Assembly (NCBI GenBank): GCA_016794585.1
Contig: JAEUJM010000044.1
Coordinates: 186,001-250,000, forward strand
Length of the DNA stretch: 64,000 nucleotides
Direction: 5' to 3'
Source of the DNA: Acidimicrobiales bacterium
Lineage (GTDB): Bacteria > Actinomycetota > Acidimicrobiia > Acidimicrobiales > DATDAH01
The notes under the pieces are model-generated. The model saw nothing but the letters and a program-made list of their open reading frames with translations, was not told the origin of the DNA and made no database searches. This document shows positions 11,105 through 19,060 of this stretch, one piece after another (position 1 is the first letter of the stretch; each line of letters begins with the position of its first letter). Made by a program: the position numbers and the translations under genes.

Positions 11105-11509
11105 ATGCCCCTCCAGGTCGAGCTGGTGTCGCCCGAGCGGGTGCTCTTCGAGGGCGAGGCGGATCGCGTCATCGCCCGCGCCCTCGGGTCGGGCGACTTC
11201 GCCATCCTGCCGGGCCACGCCCCCTACCTGGCCGCCATCGCCACCCACCCCGTGCGGGTGATGATGAGCGACGGCACCGAGGACACCATCGCGGTCCACG
11301 GCGGGTTCCTGTCGGTGGCCAACGACCGGGTGACCATCCTCTCGGACGTCGCCGAGCTCTCCAGCCAGATCGACGAGGAGCGGGCTCGCAAGGCCAAGGA
11401 GCGGGCCGAACAGGCGTTGGCCAAGGGCGACGACACCGTCGCCGAGGCGGCGCTGCGCCGGGCCCACGTGCGCCTCGCCGTGGCCGGCGGCCTCAGCACC
11501 GTCGGCTGA
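11105..11509 (+). CDS. atpC: ATP synthase F1 subunit epsilon
   Basis: Rotor subunit of 134 residues. It has the N-terminal beta sandwich (LQVELVSPERVLFEGEADRV, then GDFAILPGHAPYLAAI and AVHGGFLSVANDRVTIL) and the C-terminal helical hairpin that can inhibit ATP hydrolysis (QIDEERARKAKERAEQAL, ending in RRAHVRLAVA). Last gene of the operon. A strong hairpin follows at 11531. Confidence 0.96.
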   Translation: MPLQVELVSPERVLFEGEADRVIARALGSGDFAILPGHAPYLAAIATHPVRVMMSDGTEDTIAVHGGFLSVANDRVTILSDVAELSSQIDEERARKAKERAEQALAKGDDTVAEAALRRAHVRLAVAGGLSTVG

Positions 11510-11530
11510 CGCCCACGACAACGGCGTTCT

Positions 11531-11570
11531 GGCACCGGATTTCGGTGCCAGGGCACCGAAATCCGGTGCC
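11531..11570 (+). terminator. perfect 18-bp hairpin after the ATP synthase operon
   Basis: GGCACCGGATTTCGGTGC (11531-11548) and its exact reverse complement (11553-11570) are separated by four bases. There is no U-tract, so it is either a GC-type terminator or one member of the intergenic inverted-repeat family described in the findings: the left arm is preceded by GTTCT, and the right arm by its partial complement. Each arm also holds a shorter self-complementary CACCG/CGGTG segment, so alternative folds are possible. Confidence 0.6.
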
Positions 11571-11599
11571 GGTTCGGGCGGCGTCGGCCAAGCTGAGGC

Positions 11600-12589
11600 G
11601 TGCCTCGTCGACGCTTCGCGGTCGCCCTCCTGGTCCCAGCGCCGGTCGCCACGGAGGTCGACGGGCTGCGGCGCGCCTGCGGTGACGCCAACCTGCGGAA
11701 GGTCGCGCCTCACGTCACCCTGATCCCGCCCATCAACCTCCGGGAGGAAGACGTCGCCGGCGCCCTGGCCGTGGTGCGCGATGGCGCCGCGGCGTGCCCG
11801 TCGCTGCACCTGACGTTGGGGCCGGCCACGACCTTCGGTGACGACGGCAACCGCACCGTGCTCTACCTCGCCGTGGGCGGCACGGGCCTCGACCGGCTGC
11901 ACGAGCTCCAGGCGGCGCTGGTGGCGGGGCCGCTGGAGCGCCCGCCCCAGCACGAATCCTTCGTGCCCCACGTGACCATCTCCATCGCCGCCGGCCCCGA
12001 CCGGATCGACGCCGGCATCACTGCGTTGGCGGGCTACCGGGCCGACGTGGTCGTCGAACACGTCACCGTGCTGGAGAACGTGCGTGACGACGCTCTCGAC
12101 CACCATGTGTGGCGGCCGGTGGCCGACGCCGCCCTCGGCGGGCGGGCGGTCGTCGGGCGGGGCGGCCTCGAGCTCGAGCTGACGGTGTCGACCGCGGCCG
12201 ACCCCGAGGTGAAAGCCTGGGCCGTGCCGCTCTGGGAGCGGGCCGACCGTGAGGATCTCGGGGGCGTGGGCGAGGAGGCGACCATCGCCATCACCGCTCG
12301 TCGGGCGGGCGAGGTGGTCGGTCTCGTCGAGGGCTGGTTCTGGGCCGACCTGGGCCACGTGGACGATCTGATGGTCGCCGAGGCCGCACGGGGGGAGGGC
12401 ATCGGTCGCCACCTGCTGGCCCGGTTCGAGGCGGAGGCCCGGTCGAGGGGCTGTACCAGCTTGGCGCTGCGCACGCCCGCGGGCTCCAAGGCCGAGGGCT
12501 TCTACCGCCACCTCGGCTGGGAGCACGAGAGCACCCAGCGCGCCTGGGTCCACGGCAAGGACTTCCTCCACTTCCGCCGCTGGCTCTGA
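11600..12589 (+). CDS. 2H phosphoesterase (2'-5' RNA ligase-like) fused to GNAT acetyltransferase
   Basis: Two-domain protein of 329 residues. Residues 1-175 form a 2H phosphoesterase/LigT fold with both HxT motifs, H38-V-T and H124-V-T, spaced as in RNA cyclic phosphodiesterases. Residues 180-329 form a GNAT N-acetyltransferase with the acetyl-CoA loop EGIGRHLLARFEAEA and the usual C-terminal AEGFYRHLGWEHES. Substrates of either half are unknown. The GTG at 11600 was chosen because the reading frame matches the fold from that point. A weak CAAGCT -10 lies five bases before it. Transcribed alone after the ATP synthase hairpin. Confidence 0.8.
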   Translation: MPRRRFAVALLVPAPVATEVDGLRRACGDANLRKVAPHVTLIPPINLREEDVAGALAVVRDGAAACPSLHLTLGPATTFGDDGNRTVLYLAVGGTGLDRLHELQAALVAGPLERPPQHESFVPHVTISIAAGPDRIDAGITALAGYRADVVVEHVTVLENVRDDALDHHVWRPVADAALGGRAVVGRGGLELELTVSTAADPEVKAWAVPLWERADREDLGGVGEEATIAITARRAGEVVGLVEGWFWADLGHVDDLMVAEAARGEGIGRHLLARFEAEARSRGCTSLALRTPAGSKAEGFYRHLGWEHESTQRAWVHGKDFLHFRRWL

Positions 12590-12627
12590 GGGCCGGCGCC
12601 CCCGGTCGGCGAGACCGTGGGACGAGC

Positions 12628-14277
12628 TCAGCGTGACGGGTCGCGGCGCATGACGAGGAGCCAGGTGAGCACGCCGCTGAGGGCGACGAGCACCAGCGCG
12701 CTCACGCTCATGTCGGTGAGGAAGCCGTCCTCGGCCGCGTTCCAGATCTCGGTGGACAGCGTGTCCACGTTGGTGGGCCGCAGCAGGAGGGTGGCGGGGA
12801 GCTCCTTCATCGTCGACAGGAGCACGAGGCCGGCGCCGGCCACGAGCCCCGGGGCCATGAGCGGGAGGTCGACGGTCGACAGGCGGCGCAGGGGCCCGGC
12901 GCCCAGCATGCGGGCCGCGTCGCCCATGCGCGGCGGCACGCCGCTCACCGCCACCTGGGCGGCCCGCATCGACTGGGCCCCGAAGTGGACCACGTAGGCG
13001 AAGATGAGCACGGGGAGGGTCTGGTAGAGCGAGCCCAGCAACGGGGCGTTGAGCACCCAGAAGACGAGGGCGAGGGCCACCACCAGCCCAGGGATGGCGA
13101 AGCCCGCGACCACGAAGGTGTTGGCCACCCCGCCGGTTCGGCTGCGGTACCGGGTGGTGAGGAAGGCCACGGGCAACACGACGATCACCGCGACGACCGC
13201 GGTGATCAGGCCGATGACCGCGGTGTTGATGGTCGGAGCCGCCACGGTGGCGAGGTCGGTGCTCCCCGCGGCGCCCGTGAGTCCACGGACGGCCCAGTAG
13301 AGGAGCGTGGCCACCGGGCCGATGAGCGCGCCGACGAGAACGGCGAGGAGCCCAACCAGCGCGACGAAGCGCCAGCGGCCCAGGTGGACCACGTGGGGCC
13401 GGCCCGCGCCGATGGCCTCGACCCGCACGGCGCGCCGGGCGTTGACCCGCTCGGCCACCACGACGCCCAGCGCCAGCAGGGCGAGGATCAGTGCCAGCGC
13501 GAAGGACTGGCTCCGGTCGAAGAGCCGGTTGGCGTAGATCTGGGTGGTCAGCGTGTTGTAACGGAGCAGCTTCACGGCCCCGAAGTCGCTGATCGTGTAC
13601 AGGAACACGAGCAGGGTCCCCGCCCAGATGGCCCCTTGGCACTGCGGCAGGACGATGGTGCGGAAGACCGACCACGGGCCTCGACCCAACAGGCGGGCGC
13701 TCTCCTCGAGCGATGACGGGAGCAGGGTGAGGCGGGCTGCGACGGGCAGGTAGACGTAGGGATAGGTGAACAGGGTGAGCACGAGCCAGGCGCCGTCGAA
13801 GCCGTTCAGGTCGGGCATCCGGTCTGCACCCACCGGGCCGAGGAGCTCCTCGACGAGACCACCCGGCGCCACCGCGGCGAGCAGGGCGGCGGCGCCGACG
13901 AAGGAGGGGAACACGAGGGGGAGCGGGGCGAGCACGCGCCAGAGCCGGCGCCCGGGGACGTCGGTGCGGGTCGTCAGCCAGGCCAGGGCGGTGCCGAGCG
14001 CCGCGGTGCTCAGCGAGACCGCCGTGGCGAGGGTGACCGAGCGCGTCATGGCCCGCAGGGTCGAGGCGCTGGTGAGCTCACCCCACAGGTCCGACCCGAG
14101 GGTGATGTTCCGCCACAGGACGTAGAGGAAGGGTCCGGCGAAGACCAGCCCGATGAGCATCGAGACGGCCACGAGCGCGGGCGACGGCCGTCGCCCGGCC
14201 GATGCGGCGACCGTGTCCGGTTCCGGGCCCTCGAGGGCGCCGGCCGGAGCCGGGAGGACGTCAGTCCTCGAGGCCAC
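12628..14277 (-). CDS. fbpB: ferric-iron ABC transporter permease (FbpB/SfuB type)
   Basis: Duplicated permease of 549 residues with about twelve membrane helices in two halves. Each half carries the cytoplasmic EAA loop that docks the ATPase: EESARLLGRGPWSVFRTIVL (about residue 190) and GDAARMLGAGPLRRLSTVDL (about residue 450). This double layout is typical of iron(III) permeases. The GTG start overlaps the end of the binding-protein gene by 17 bases, so the two are co-translated. Its ATPase is on the opposite strand at 15335. Convergent with the GNAT fusion, with a weak 5-bp hairpin at 12603-12617 between them. Confidence 0.88.
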   Translation of the reverse strand: MASRTDVLPAPAGALEGPEPDTVAASAGRRPSPALVAVSMLIGLVFAGPFLYVLWRNITLGSDLWGELTSASTLRAMTRSVTLATAVSLSTAALGTALAWLTTRTDVPGRRLWRVLAPLPLVFPSFVGAAALLAAVAPGGLVEELLGPVGADRMPDLNGFDGAWLVLTLFTYPYVYLPVAARLTLLPSSLEESARLLGRGPWSVFRTIVLPQCQGAIWAGTLLVFLYTISDFGAVKLLRYNTLTTQIYANRLFDRSQSFALALILALLALGVVVAERVNARRAVRVEAIGAGRPHVVHLGRWRFVALVGLLAVLVGALIGPVATLLYWAVRGLTGAAGSTDLATVAAPTINTAVIGLITAVVAVIVVLPVAFLTTRYRSRTGGVANTFVVAGFAIPGLVVALALVFWVLNAPLLGSLYQTLPVLIFAYVVHFGAQSMRAAQVAVSGVPPRMGDAARMLGAGPLRRLSTVDLPLMAPGLVAGAGLVLLSTMKELPATLLLRPTNVDTLSTEIWNAAEDGFLTDMSVSALVLVALSGVLTWLLVMRRDPSR

Positions 14278-15271
14278 TGTCCTCGATCAGCTCCCGGGTG
14301 CGCTCGAGTCCGCCGCCGAGCTCGTCGAAGTCGATGGTGTCGACCGACAGGGTGTCCAGCGGGGCCAGCGAGTCCGCGGGCTCGACGCCGGCGGCAAGGG
14401 GGTACTCGAAGGTCTCCTCGCTGTAGAACTCCTGCGAGTCCTCGGACAACAGGAACTCGACGAGCTGGGCGGCCTCGTCCGGCAGATCGGAGGTCTCGAG
14501 CACCGACGCGGCGGTCACGATCAGTAGCGAGCCGATGTCGCCGTCGGGGAAGGTGTAGTTCTCGCTCGGCACCGACGGGTCCTCCTCCTTGGCCCGGACG
14601 TTGTAGTAGTGGTTCACGAGCCCCATGGGCACCTCGCCACGCCCGACGGCCTCGACGATGGCGGTGTTGTTGGCGTAGACGGGAGCATCGTTGTCGGCCA
14701 TGCCCGTCAGCCACTCCTCGGCCACGTCGTCGCCCAGTTCGCTGCGCATGGCCGTCACGAAGTCCTGGAAGGACGCGTTGGACGGGGCGACGGCCACGTC
14801 GCCCTCGAAGGCAGGATCGGTGAGGTCGAGCACCGAGTCGGGGAGGTCGGCAGGGTCCACGTCGTCGGTGTTGTACACGAGGACGCGCACGCGCCCGGAG
14901 ATGCCCACCCAGTTGCCGTCCGACGCGCGGTTCTCGGCGTCGACGAGGTCGAGGATCGACTCGTCGAGTGGGGCGAGGGCTCCTTGCTGGTCGAGGAAGC
15001 CGACCGCACCGGGGCTCTGCGAGAGGAAGACGTCGGCCGGCGACTGGTCGCCTTCCTCGTTGATGAGGAGGGCGAGGTCCGCGGAGTCGCCGTAGCGGAC
15101 GTCGATGTCGATCCCGGTCTCCTCGGCGAACTCGACGAGCAGCGGTTCGATGATGTCCTCGCTGCGTCCCGAGTAGATGGTGAGCCGCTCACTGTCCGAG
15201 GTGCACGCCGGAACGGCGGCGACGAGTGCGAGGGCCAGCAGGGGCAGGGCGACGAGGCGGGTGCGGCGCAT
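14261..15271 (-). CDS. fbpA: ferric-iron substrate-binding lipoprotein
   Basis: Extracytoplasmic binding protein of 336 residues with lipoprotein signal (VALPLLALALVAAVPAC, lipid on C23). It shows the bilobal FbpA fold, starting LTIYSGRSEDIIEPLLVEF and containing the tandem tyrosines of ferric-ion binding in VNHYYNVRA (Y222, Y223 of the precursor). That motif makes iron(III) more likely than thiamine or putrescine. The ATG at 15271 follows a TACGGT -10 by eight bases and has no Shine-Dalgarno, so it is probably leaderless. An iron-box-like site lies just upstream. Confidence 0.88.
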   Translation of the reverse strand: MRRTRLVALPLLALALVAAVPACTSDSERLTIYSGRSEDIIEPLLVEFAEETGIDIDVRYGDSADLALLINEEGDQSPADVFLSQSPGAVGFLDQQGALAPLDESILDLVDAENRASDGNWVGISGRVRVLVYNTDDVDPADLPDSVLDLTDPAFEGDVAVAPSNASFQDFVTAMRSELGDDVAEEWLTGMADNDAPVYANNTAIVEAVGRGEVPMGLVNHYYNVRAKEEDPSVPSENYTFPDGDIGSLLIVTAASVLETSDLPDEAAQLVEFLLSEDSQEFYSEETFEYPLAAGVEPADSLAPLDTLSVDTIDFDELGGGLERTRELIEDSGLED

Positions 15272-15279
15272 GGCTCGGT

Positions 15280-15285
15280 ACCGTA
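15280..15285 (-). promoter_or_regulatory. -10 TACGGT of fbpA
   Basis: TACGGT, read on the minus strand, ends eight bases before the fbpA ATG. The -35 region would fall at about 15303-15308, inside the DtxR/IdeR-like site at 15301-15319, as expected for a repressor. Confidence 0.5.
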
Positions 15286-15300
15286 CCGTGACGGAGGAGC

Positions 15301-15319
15301 GAACGTAAAGCTGCCCTAA
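15301..15319 (-). promoter_or_regulatory. DtxR/IdeR-like iron box between fbpA and fbpC
   Basis: Read on the minus strand the 19 bases TTAGGGCAGCTTTACGTTC match the DtxR/IdeR consensus TTAGGTTAGCCTAACCTAA at 12 of 19 positions, including the whole TTAGG half. The site covers the -35 region of fbpA and lies directly before a GATACT -10 for fbpC, so one bound repressor could shut both. The match is moderate and the assignment is inference. Confidence 0.4.
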
Positions 15320-15334
15320 CAGATACTGGGTCGC

Positions 15335-16441
15335 ATGCCTCTCGTGGAGCCGTGTGCCGGTAGCCTGGCGGACGCCATGAGCGAGCGGACCAACGGTGTC
15401 GGTGTCGGTGTCGGGGTGCGAGCCGTCTCGAAGCGCTACGGGGCGGACCCCGTGCTGCGCTCGGTCGACCTGGAGGTCGCCGGCGGGTCCATCACCGCCC
15501 TGCTCGGGCCCAGCGGCTGCGGCAAGACCACCCTGCTGCGGTCCATCGCCGGCCTCGAGCGCATCGACGCCGGGGCCATCGTCGTGGGGGGCCAGTTGGT
15601 GGACGACACCCGCACCTTCGTCGCCCCCGAGCGCAGGGGCGTCGGGATGGTGTTCCAGGACTGGGCACTGTTCCCCCACCTGTCGGTGGCGAGGAACGTG
15701 GGCTACGGCGTGCCCGATCGCAACGAGCGGCCGAGGCGGGTCCAGGAGGCCCTGGCGCGCGTCGGCCTGGAGGGCCTGGGCGACCGCATGCCGGGGACGC
15801 TGTCGGGGGGCCAGAAGCAGCGGGTGGCCGTGGCGAGGGCGCTGGCTCCCGAGCCGTCGGTGCTGTTGCTCGACGAGCCCTTCTCCAACCTGGACACCGC
15901 GTTGCGGGTCGAGCTGCGGGCAGAGGTGCACCGGTTGCTGCGCGAGCTGGAGATCACGGCCATCTTCGTCACCCACGACCAGGAGGAGGCCTTCGCCATC
16001 GGCGACGAGGTGGCCGTCATGCTCGACGGCGACCTGATCCAGCAGGCCGCCCCCGCCGAGCTCTACGCCAACCCCGCCACCCCCTGGGTGGCGTCGTTCG
16101 TGGGCGACGCCAACCTGGTCGCGGGCACGGCGGCGGGCACCGCCGCCGCCACGCCGGTGGGGGCGATCGCCCTTCGGGCGCCGCTCGACGGCGAGGTGCA
16201 GGTCCTGGTCCGTCCCGAGGACCTCGTGCTCGCCACGGGCGACGCCGCCGTCGTCGAGGAGGTCGCCTTCTACGGCCACGACACGGTCTACGCGGTCCGA
16301 CGCGACGGTGGACCCCGCCTGCGGGTCCGCGCCGCCGCCGCTCCCCAGCACCACCCGGGCGACCGCGTCGACGTCACCTACCGGGGTGGCGCCAGCACGG
16401 CCTGGCCGGCCGAGCTGGGGGAGCCCGCCATCGCGCCCTGA
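15335..16441 (+). CDS. fbpC: ferric-iron ABC transporter ATPase
   Basis: Cytoplasmic ATPase of 368 residues that powers FbpAB. It has Walker A LLGPSGCGKTTLLRS, Q-loop GMVFQDWALFPHLSV, ABC signature LSGGQKQRVAVARAL, Walker B VLLLDEPFSNLD and H-loop FVTHDQEEA, then a C-terminal TOBE-like regulatory domain from about residue 260. Start: ATG 15335 follows GATACT (15322-15327) by seven bases. ATG 15377, ten bases after TAGCCT, is an alternative that would shorten the protein by 14 unconserved residues. Diverges from fbpA across the iron-box-like site. Confidence 0.88.
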   Translation: MPLVEPCAGSLADAMSERTNGVGVGVGVRAVSKRYGADPVLRSVDLEVAGGSITALLGPSGCGKTTLLRSIAGLERIDAGAIVVGGQLVDDTRTFVAPERRGVGMVFQDWALFPHLSVARNVGYGVPDRNERPRRVQEALARVGLEGLGDRMPGTLSGGQKQRVAVARALAPEPSVLLLDEPFSNLDTALRVELRAEVHRLLRELEITAIFVTHDQEEAFAIGDEVAVMLDGDLIQQAAPAELYANPATPWVASFVGDANLVAGTAAGTAAATPVGAIALRAPLDGEVQVLVRPEDLVLATGDAAVVEEVAFYGHDTVYAVRRDGGPRLRVRAAAAPQHHPGDRVDVTYRGGASTAWPAELGEPAIAP

Positions 16442-16456
16442 TGCCAGGGACTCCTT

Positions 16457-16484
16457 TTGACAGGCATTAGGCATGCCTTATAGT
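16457..16484 (+). promoter_or_regulatory. near-consensus promoter with a palindrome in its spacer
   Basis: TTGACA (16457-16462), 16-base spacer, TATAGT (16479-16484), then eight bases to the GTG at 16493. It is the best-matching sigma-A type promoter in the window. The spacer ends with the perfect palindrome AGGCATGCCT (16469-16478) inside TTAGGCATGCCTTA, a layout typical of a repressor operator. The TTAGG/CCTTA edges recall DtxR-family sites, but over 19 positions only 10 match the iron-box consensus. Confidence 0.6.
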
Positions 16485-16492
16485 CCTCGCCC

Positions 16493-19060
16493 GTGGCGAC
16501 GCAGACCGGTGTGCGGAAGGGGACCGTGCTGGCGACGTCCCTGGACAACTGGGGCGCGCGGCCGGCGCTGTGCACTGCCGCCGGCGCGGTGTCGTACGAG
16601 GACCTCGGCGAGCGGGTCGCCGACGCGGCGGGCCTGCTCGGGGCCTCGCCGCGGCTCGTGCTCGTCGAGGCTGCTCCCACCGTCGACGCCGTCGTCGCCC
16701 TGCTCGCCGCCCTCGCCGGAGGCCACCCGGCACTGGTCGTGGCGCCGGGCGAACGGGAACGTCGGGACGGGATCGTCGATCGCTACCGGCCCGACGTGGT
16801 CTGCGTGGGCGACGACGGGTGGCACCCACGCGAGCTCCACCCCGGGTCGGCGCACGACCTGCACCCGTCGCTCGCGCTCCTCTTGTCGACCTCCGGATCG
16901 ACCGGCTCGCCGAAGCTGGTCCGACTCTCGGCCGCCAACGTCGACAGCAACGCCGCTGCGATCGGGGAGTACCTCGCCCTGACGCCGGACGACCGGGGCA
17001 TCACCACCCTGCCGTTGCACTACTGCTACGGGCTGTCGGTGCTCACGTCCCACCTCGCTCATGGCGCCTCGGTCGCGCTGACCGACACCAGTGTCGTGGA
17101 CCCGTGCTTCTGGGAGGCGTTCCACCGGCACGGGCCGACGGGCCTGGCCGGCGTGCCGCACACCTTCGACCTGCTGGACCGGGTGGGGTTCGCCTCGATG
17201 GAGACGCCCACGCTGCGGTACGTGACCCAGGCCGGCGGGCGGATGGGCCCCGACCAGGTGGTGCGCTACGCCACCCTCGGGGCGGCCCGCGGATGGGACC
17301 TGTTCGTGATGTACGGCCAGACGGAGGCGACGGCGAGGATGGCCTACCTGCCGCCGGAACTCGCCCGAAGCCGTCCGACCGCGATCGGCCGGCCGATCCC
17401 CGGCGGCGCCCTCCGTGTCGCGCCGGTGGGCGCAGGATCGCTCGCCCGGTCCGGCAGTGACGTCGCACCGGGCGAGGTCGGGGAGCTCGTCTACTCCGGT
17501 CCGAACGTCATGTTGGGCTACGCGGAGGGCGCCGCCGATCTGGCGCTCGGCCGCACCGTGGACGAGTTGTGGACCGGCGACCTCGCCCGGCGCAGCGAGG
17601 ACGGCCTCTACGAGGTCGTGGGCCGCCGCAACCGGTTCCTGAAGGTGTTCGGACTGCGCATCGACCTCGATCAGGTGGAGGCCGCGCTCCGCGAGCGGGG
17701 CGTCGTGGCGGTGTGCACCGGAGACGACCAACGGCTCGTGGTCGGGGTGGAGAGCGGGCCCGGGGGAGTGCCGGCGCCCGCACACGACGAGGTGGCCGCG
17801 ATGGTGCGTGGCCCGCTGGGTCTCCCGCCCTCGGCCGTGTCGGTCGTGGGCTACGAGCGGCTGCCCCGATTGGCGTCGGGCAAGGTCGACCTCCAGGCGG
17901 TCGCCCGTGCCGGCGCGCCGGCCCCGGCTCCCGACCCAGGAGACCCGTCGACGTCGGTGGCGGCCGTCTTCGGTCGCCTGCTGGGGATCGATGCTGTCGA
18001 GGAGACCGACACGTTCGTCGGGCTCGGCGGGGACTCGCTCTCCTACGTCGAGGCGTCGGTCGCGCTGGAGCGACTGGTGGGGACCCCACCACCCGACTGG
18101 CACGTCGTCCCGGTGGGCTCGCTCGAGGCGCTCGTCCGGTCGGAGCGGCGCCCGTCCCGCCTGGCCCGGGTCGACACGACCGTCGTGCTCCGCGCGCTGG
18201 CCATCGTCCTGGTGGTGTCCCGTCACCTGGGGATGGCTGCGGCGGTCGCCGGTGGCGCCCACGTGCTCTTCGCGGTCAGCGGCTTCAACCTGGCCCGCTT
18301 CCAGTTGTCCCGGCCCGCCGGCCGTGCGCGCCGGCGGGCCCTCTTCACCTCGGTGGGCCGCGTGGCGGTGCCGAGCGTCCTGTGGCTCAGCCTGGTCGCC
18401 CTGGTCAACGGGAAGTACGGCGTGGCCGACGTGCTCCTCGTCGACGACATCTTCGTCGCCGAGGGCGAGCCCTATTGGCGGTACTGGTTCGTCGAGGCGT
18501 TGGTCCAGGTGCTGTTCGTGGTGGCGCTGCTGTACTCCATCCCGGGCACGGCGCGGCTGGACCGTCGCCATCCCCTCGCGATCCCTGTGGCACTGCTCGC
18601 CCTGGTGTCGTGCTCGCGTCTCGACCTACCGGCGCTCGACGCCGCCGGCCCCTGGGCCGCCTTCATGGGCCCGGTGCTGATCTGCTTCCTGCTCGGCTGG
18701 ATCGCTCAGCGGGCGGCGGGACCGGCGAGTCGAATCGGCGTCAGCGTGGCTGCGGTCGCCCTCGTCCCGGGGCTGTTCGTCAATGGCCAGCGCGACCTGG
18801 CCGTCACCGCCGCCCTCGTGGCCCTGGTGTGGCTGCCGACGCTGCCCGTCCCCCGCGCGACGGTGCCCGCTCTGCGTCTGGTGGCCGGCGCCTCCCTCTG
18901 GATCTACCTGACGCACTGGCAGGTGTACCCGGTGGCGGAGGCCGTGCTGCCCCCCGTCCTGGCCCTTCCGGTGGTCCTGGCGGCGGGTGTCGGGATGTGG
19001 CGAGTGGCCGAGTGGGTCACCGCCAGGGTGCGGCCGAGACGGGACGGTGCCGAGCGCTAG
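16493..19060 (+). CDS. adenylation - carrier - membrane acyltransferase (AT3) fusion protein
   Basis: One 855-residue chain with three modules. Residues 1-470: AMP-forming adenylation domain with LLSTSGSTGSPKLVRLS (P-loop), MYGQTEATARMAYL, ELWTGDLARRSEDGLYEVVG and LASGKVDLQ (catalytic Lys). The acid pocket reads PLHYCYGLS without the Asp that binds an alpha-amino group, so the substrate is probably not an amino acid. Residues 480-555: carrier domain, phosphopantetheine Ser at S515 in GGDSLSYVEA. Residues 560-855: acyltransferase-3 membrane domain of about ten helices, starting VVLRALAIVLVVSRHLG. Inferred role: activate an acid, tether it, and pass it across the membrane to an envelope or secreted acceptor. 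Starts leaderless from a strong promoter next to the iron transporter. Confidence 0.85.
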   Translation: MATQTGVRKGTVLATSLDNWGARPALCTAAGAVSYEDLGERVADAAGLLGASPRLVLVEAAPTVDAVVALLAALAGGHPALVVAPGERERRDGIVDRYRPDVVCVGDDGWHPRELHPGSAHDLHPSLALLLSTSGSTGSPKLVRLSAANVDSNAAAIGEYLALTPDDRGITTLPLHYCYGLSVLTSHLAHGASVALTDTSVVDPCFWEAFHRHGPTGLAGVPHTFDLLDRVGFASMETPTLRYVTQAGGRMGPDQVVRYATLGAARGWDLFVMYGQTEATARMAYLPPELARSRPTAIGRPIPGGALRVAPVGAGSLARSGSDVAPGEVGELVYSGPNVMLGYAEGAADLALGRTVDELWTGDLARRSEDGLYEVVGRRNRFLKVFGLRIDLDQVEAALRERGVVAVCTGDDQRLVVGVESGPGGVPAPAHDEVAAMVRGPLGLPPSAVSVVGYERLPRLASGKVDLQAVARAGAPAPAPDPGDPSTSVAAVFGRLLGIDAVEETDTFVGLGGDSLSYVEASVALERLVGTPPPDWHVVPVGSLEALVRSERRPSRLARVDTTVVLRALAIVLVVSRHLGMAAAVAGGAHVLFAVSGFNLARFQLSRPAGRARRRALFTSVGRVAVPSVLWLSLVALVNGKYGVADVLLVDDIFVAEGEPYWRYWFVEALVQVLFVVALLYSIPGTARLDRRHPLAIPVALLALVSCSRLDLPALDAAGPWAAFMGPVLICFLLGWIAQRAAGPASRIGVSVAAVALVPGLFVNGQRDLAVTAALVALVWLPTLPVPRATVPALRLVAGASLWIYLTHWQVYPVAEAVLPPVLALPVVLAAGVGMWRVAEWVTARVRPRRDGAER

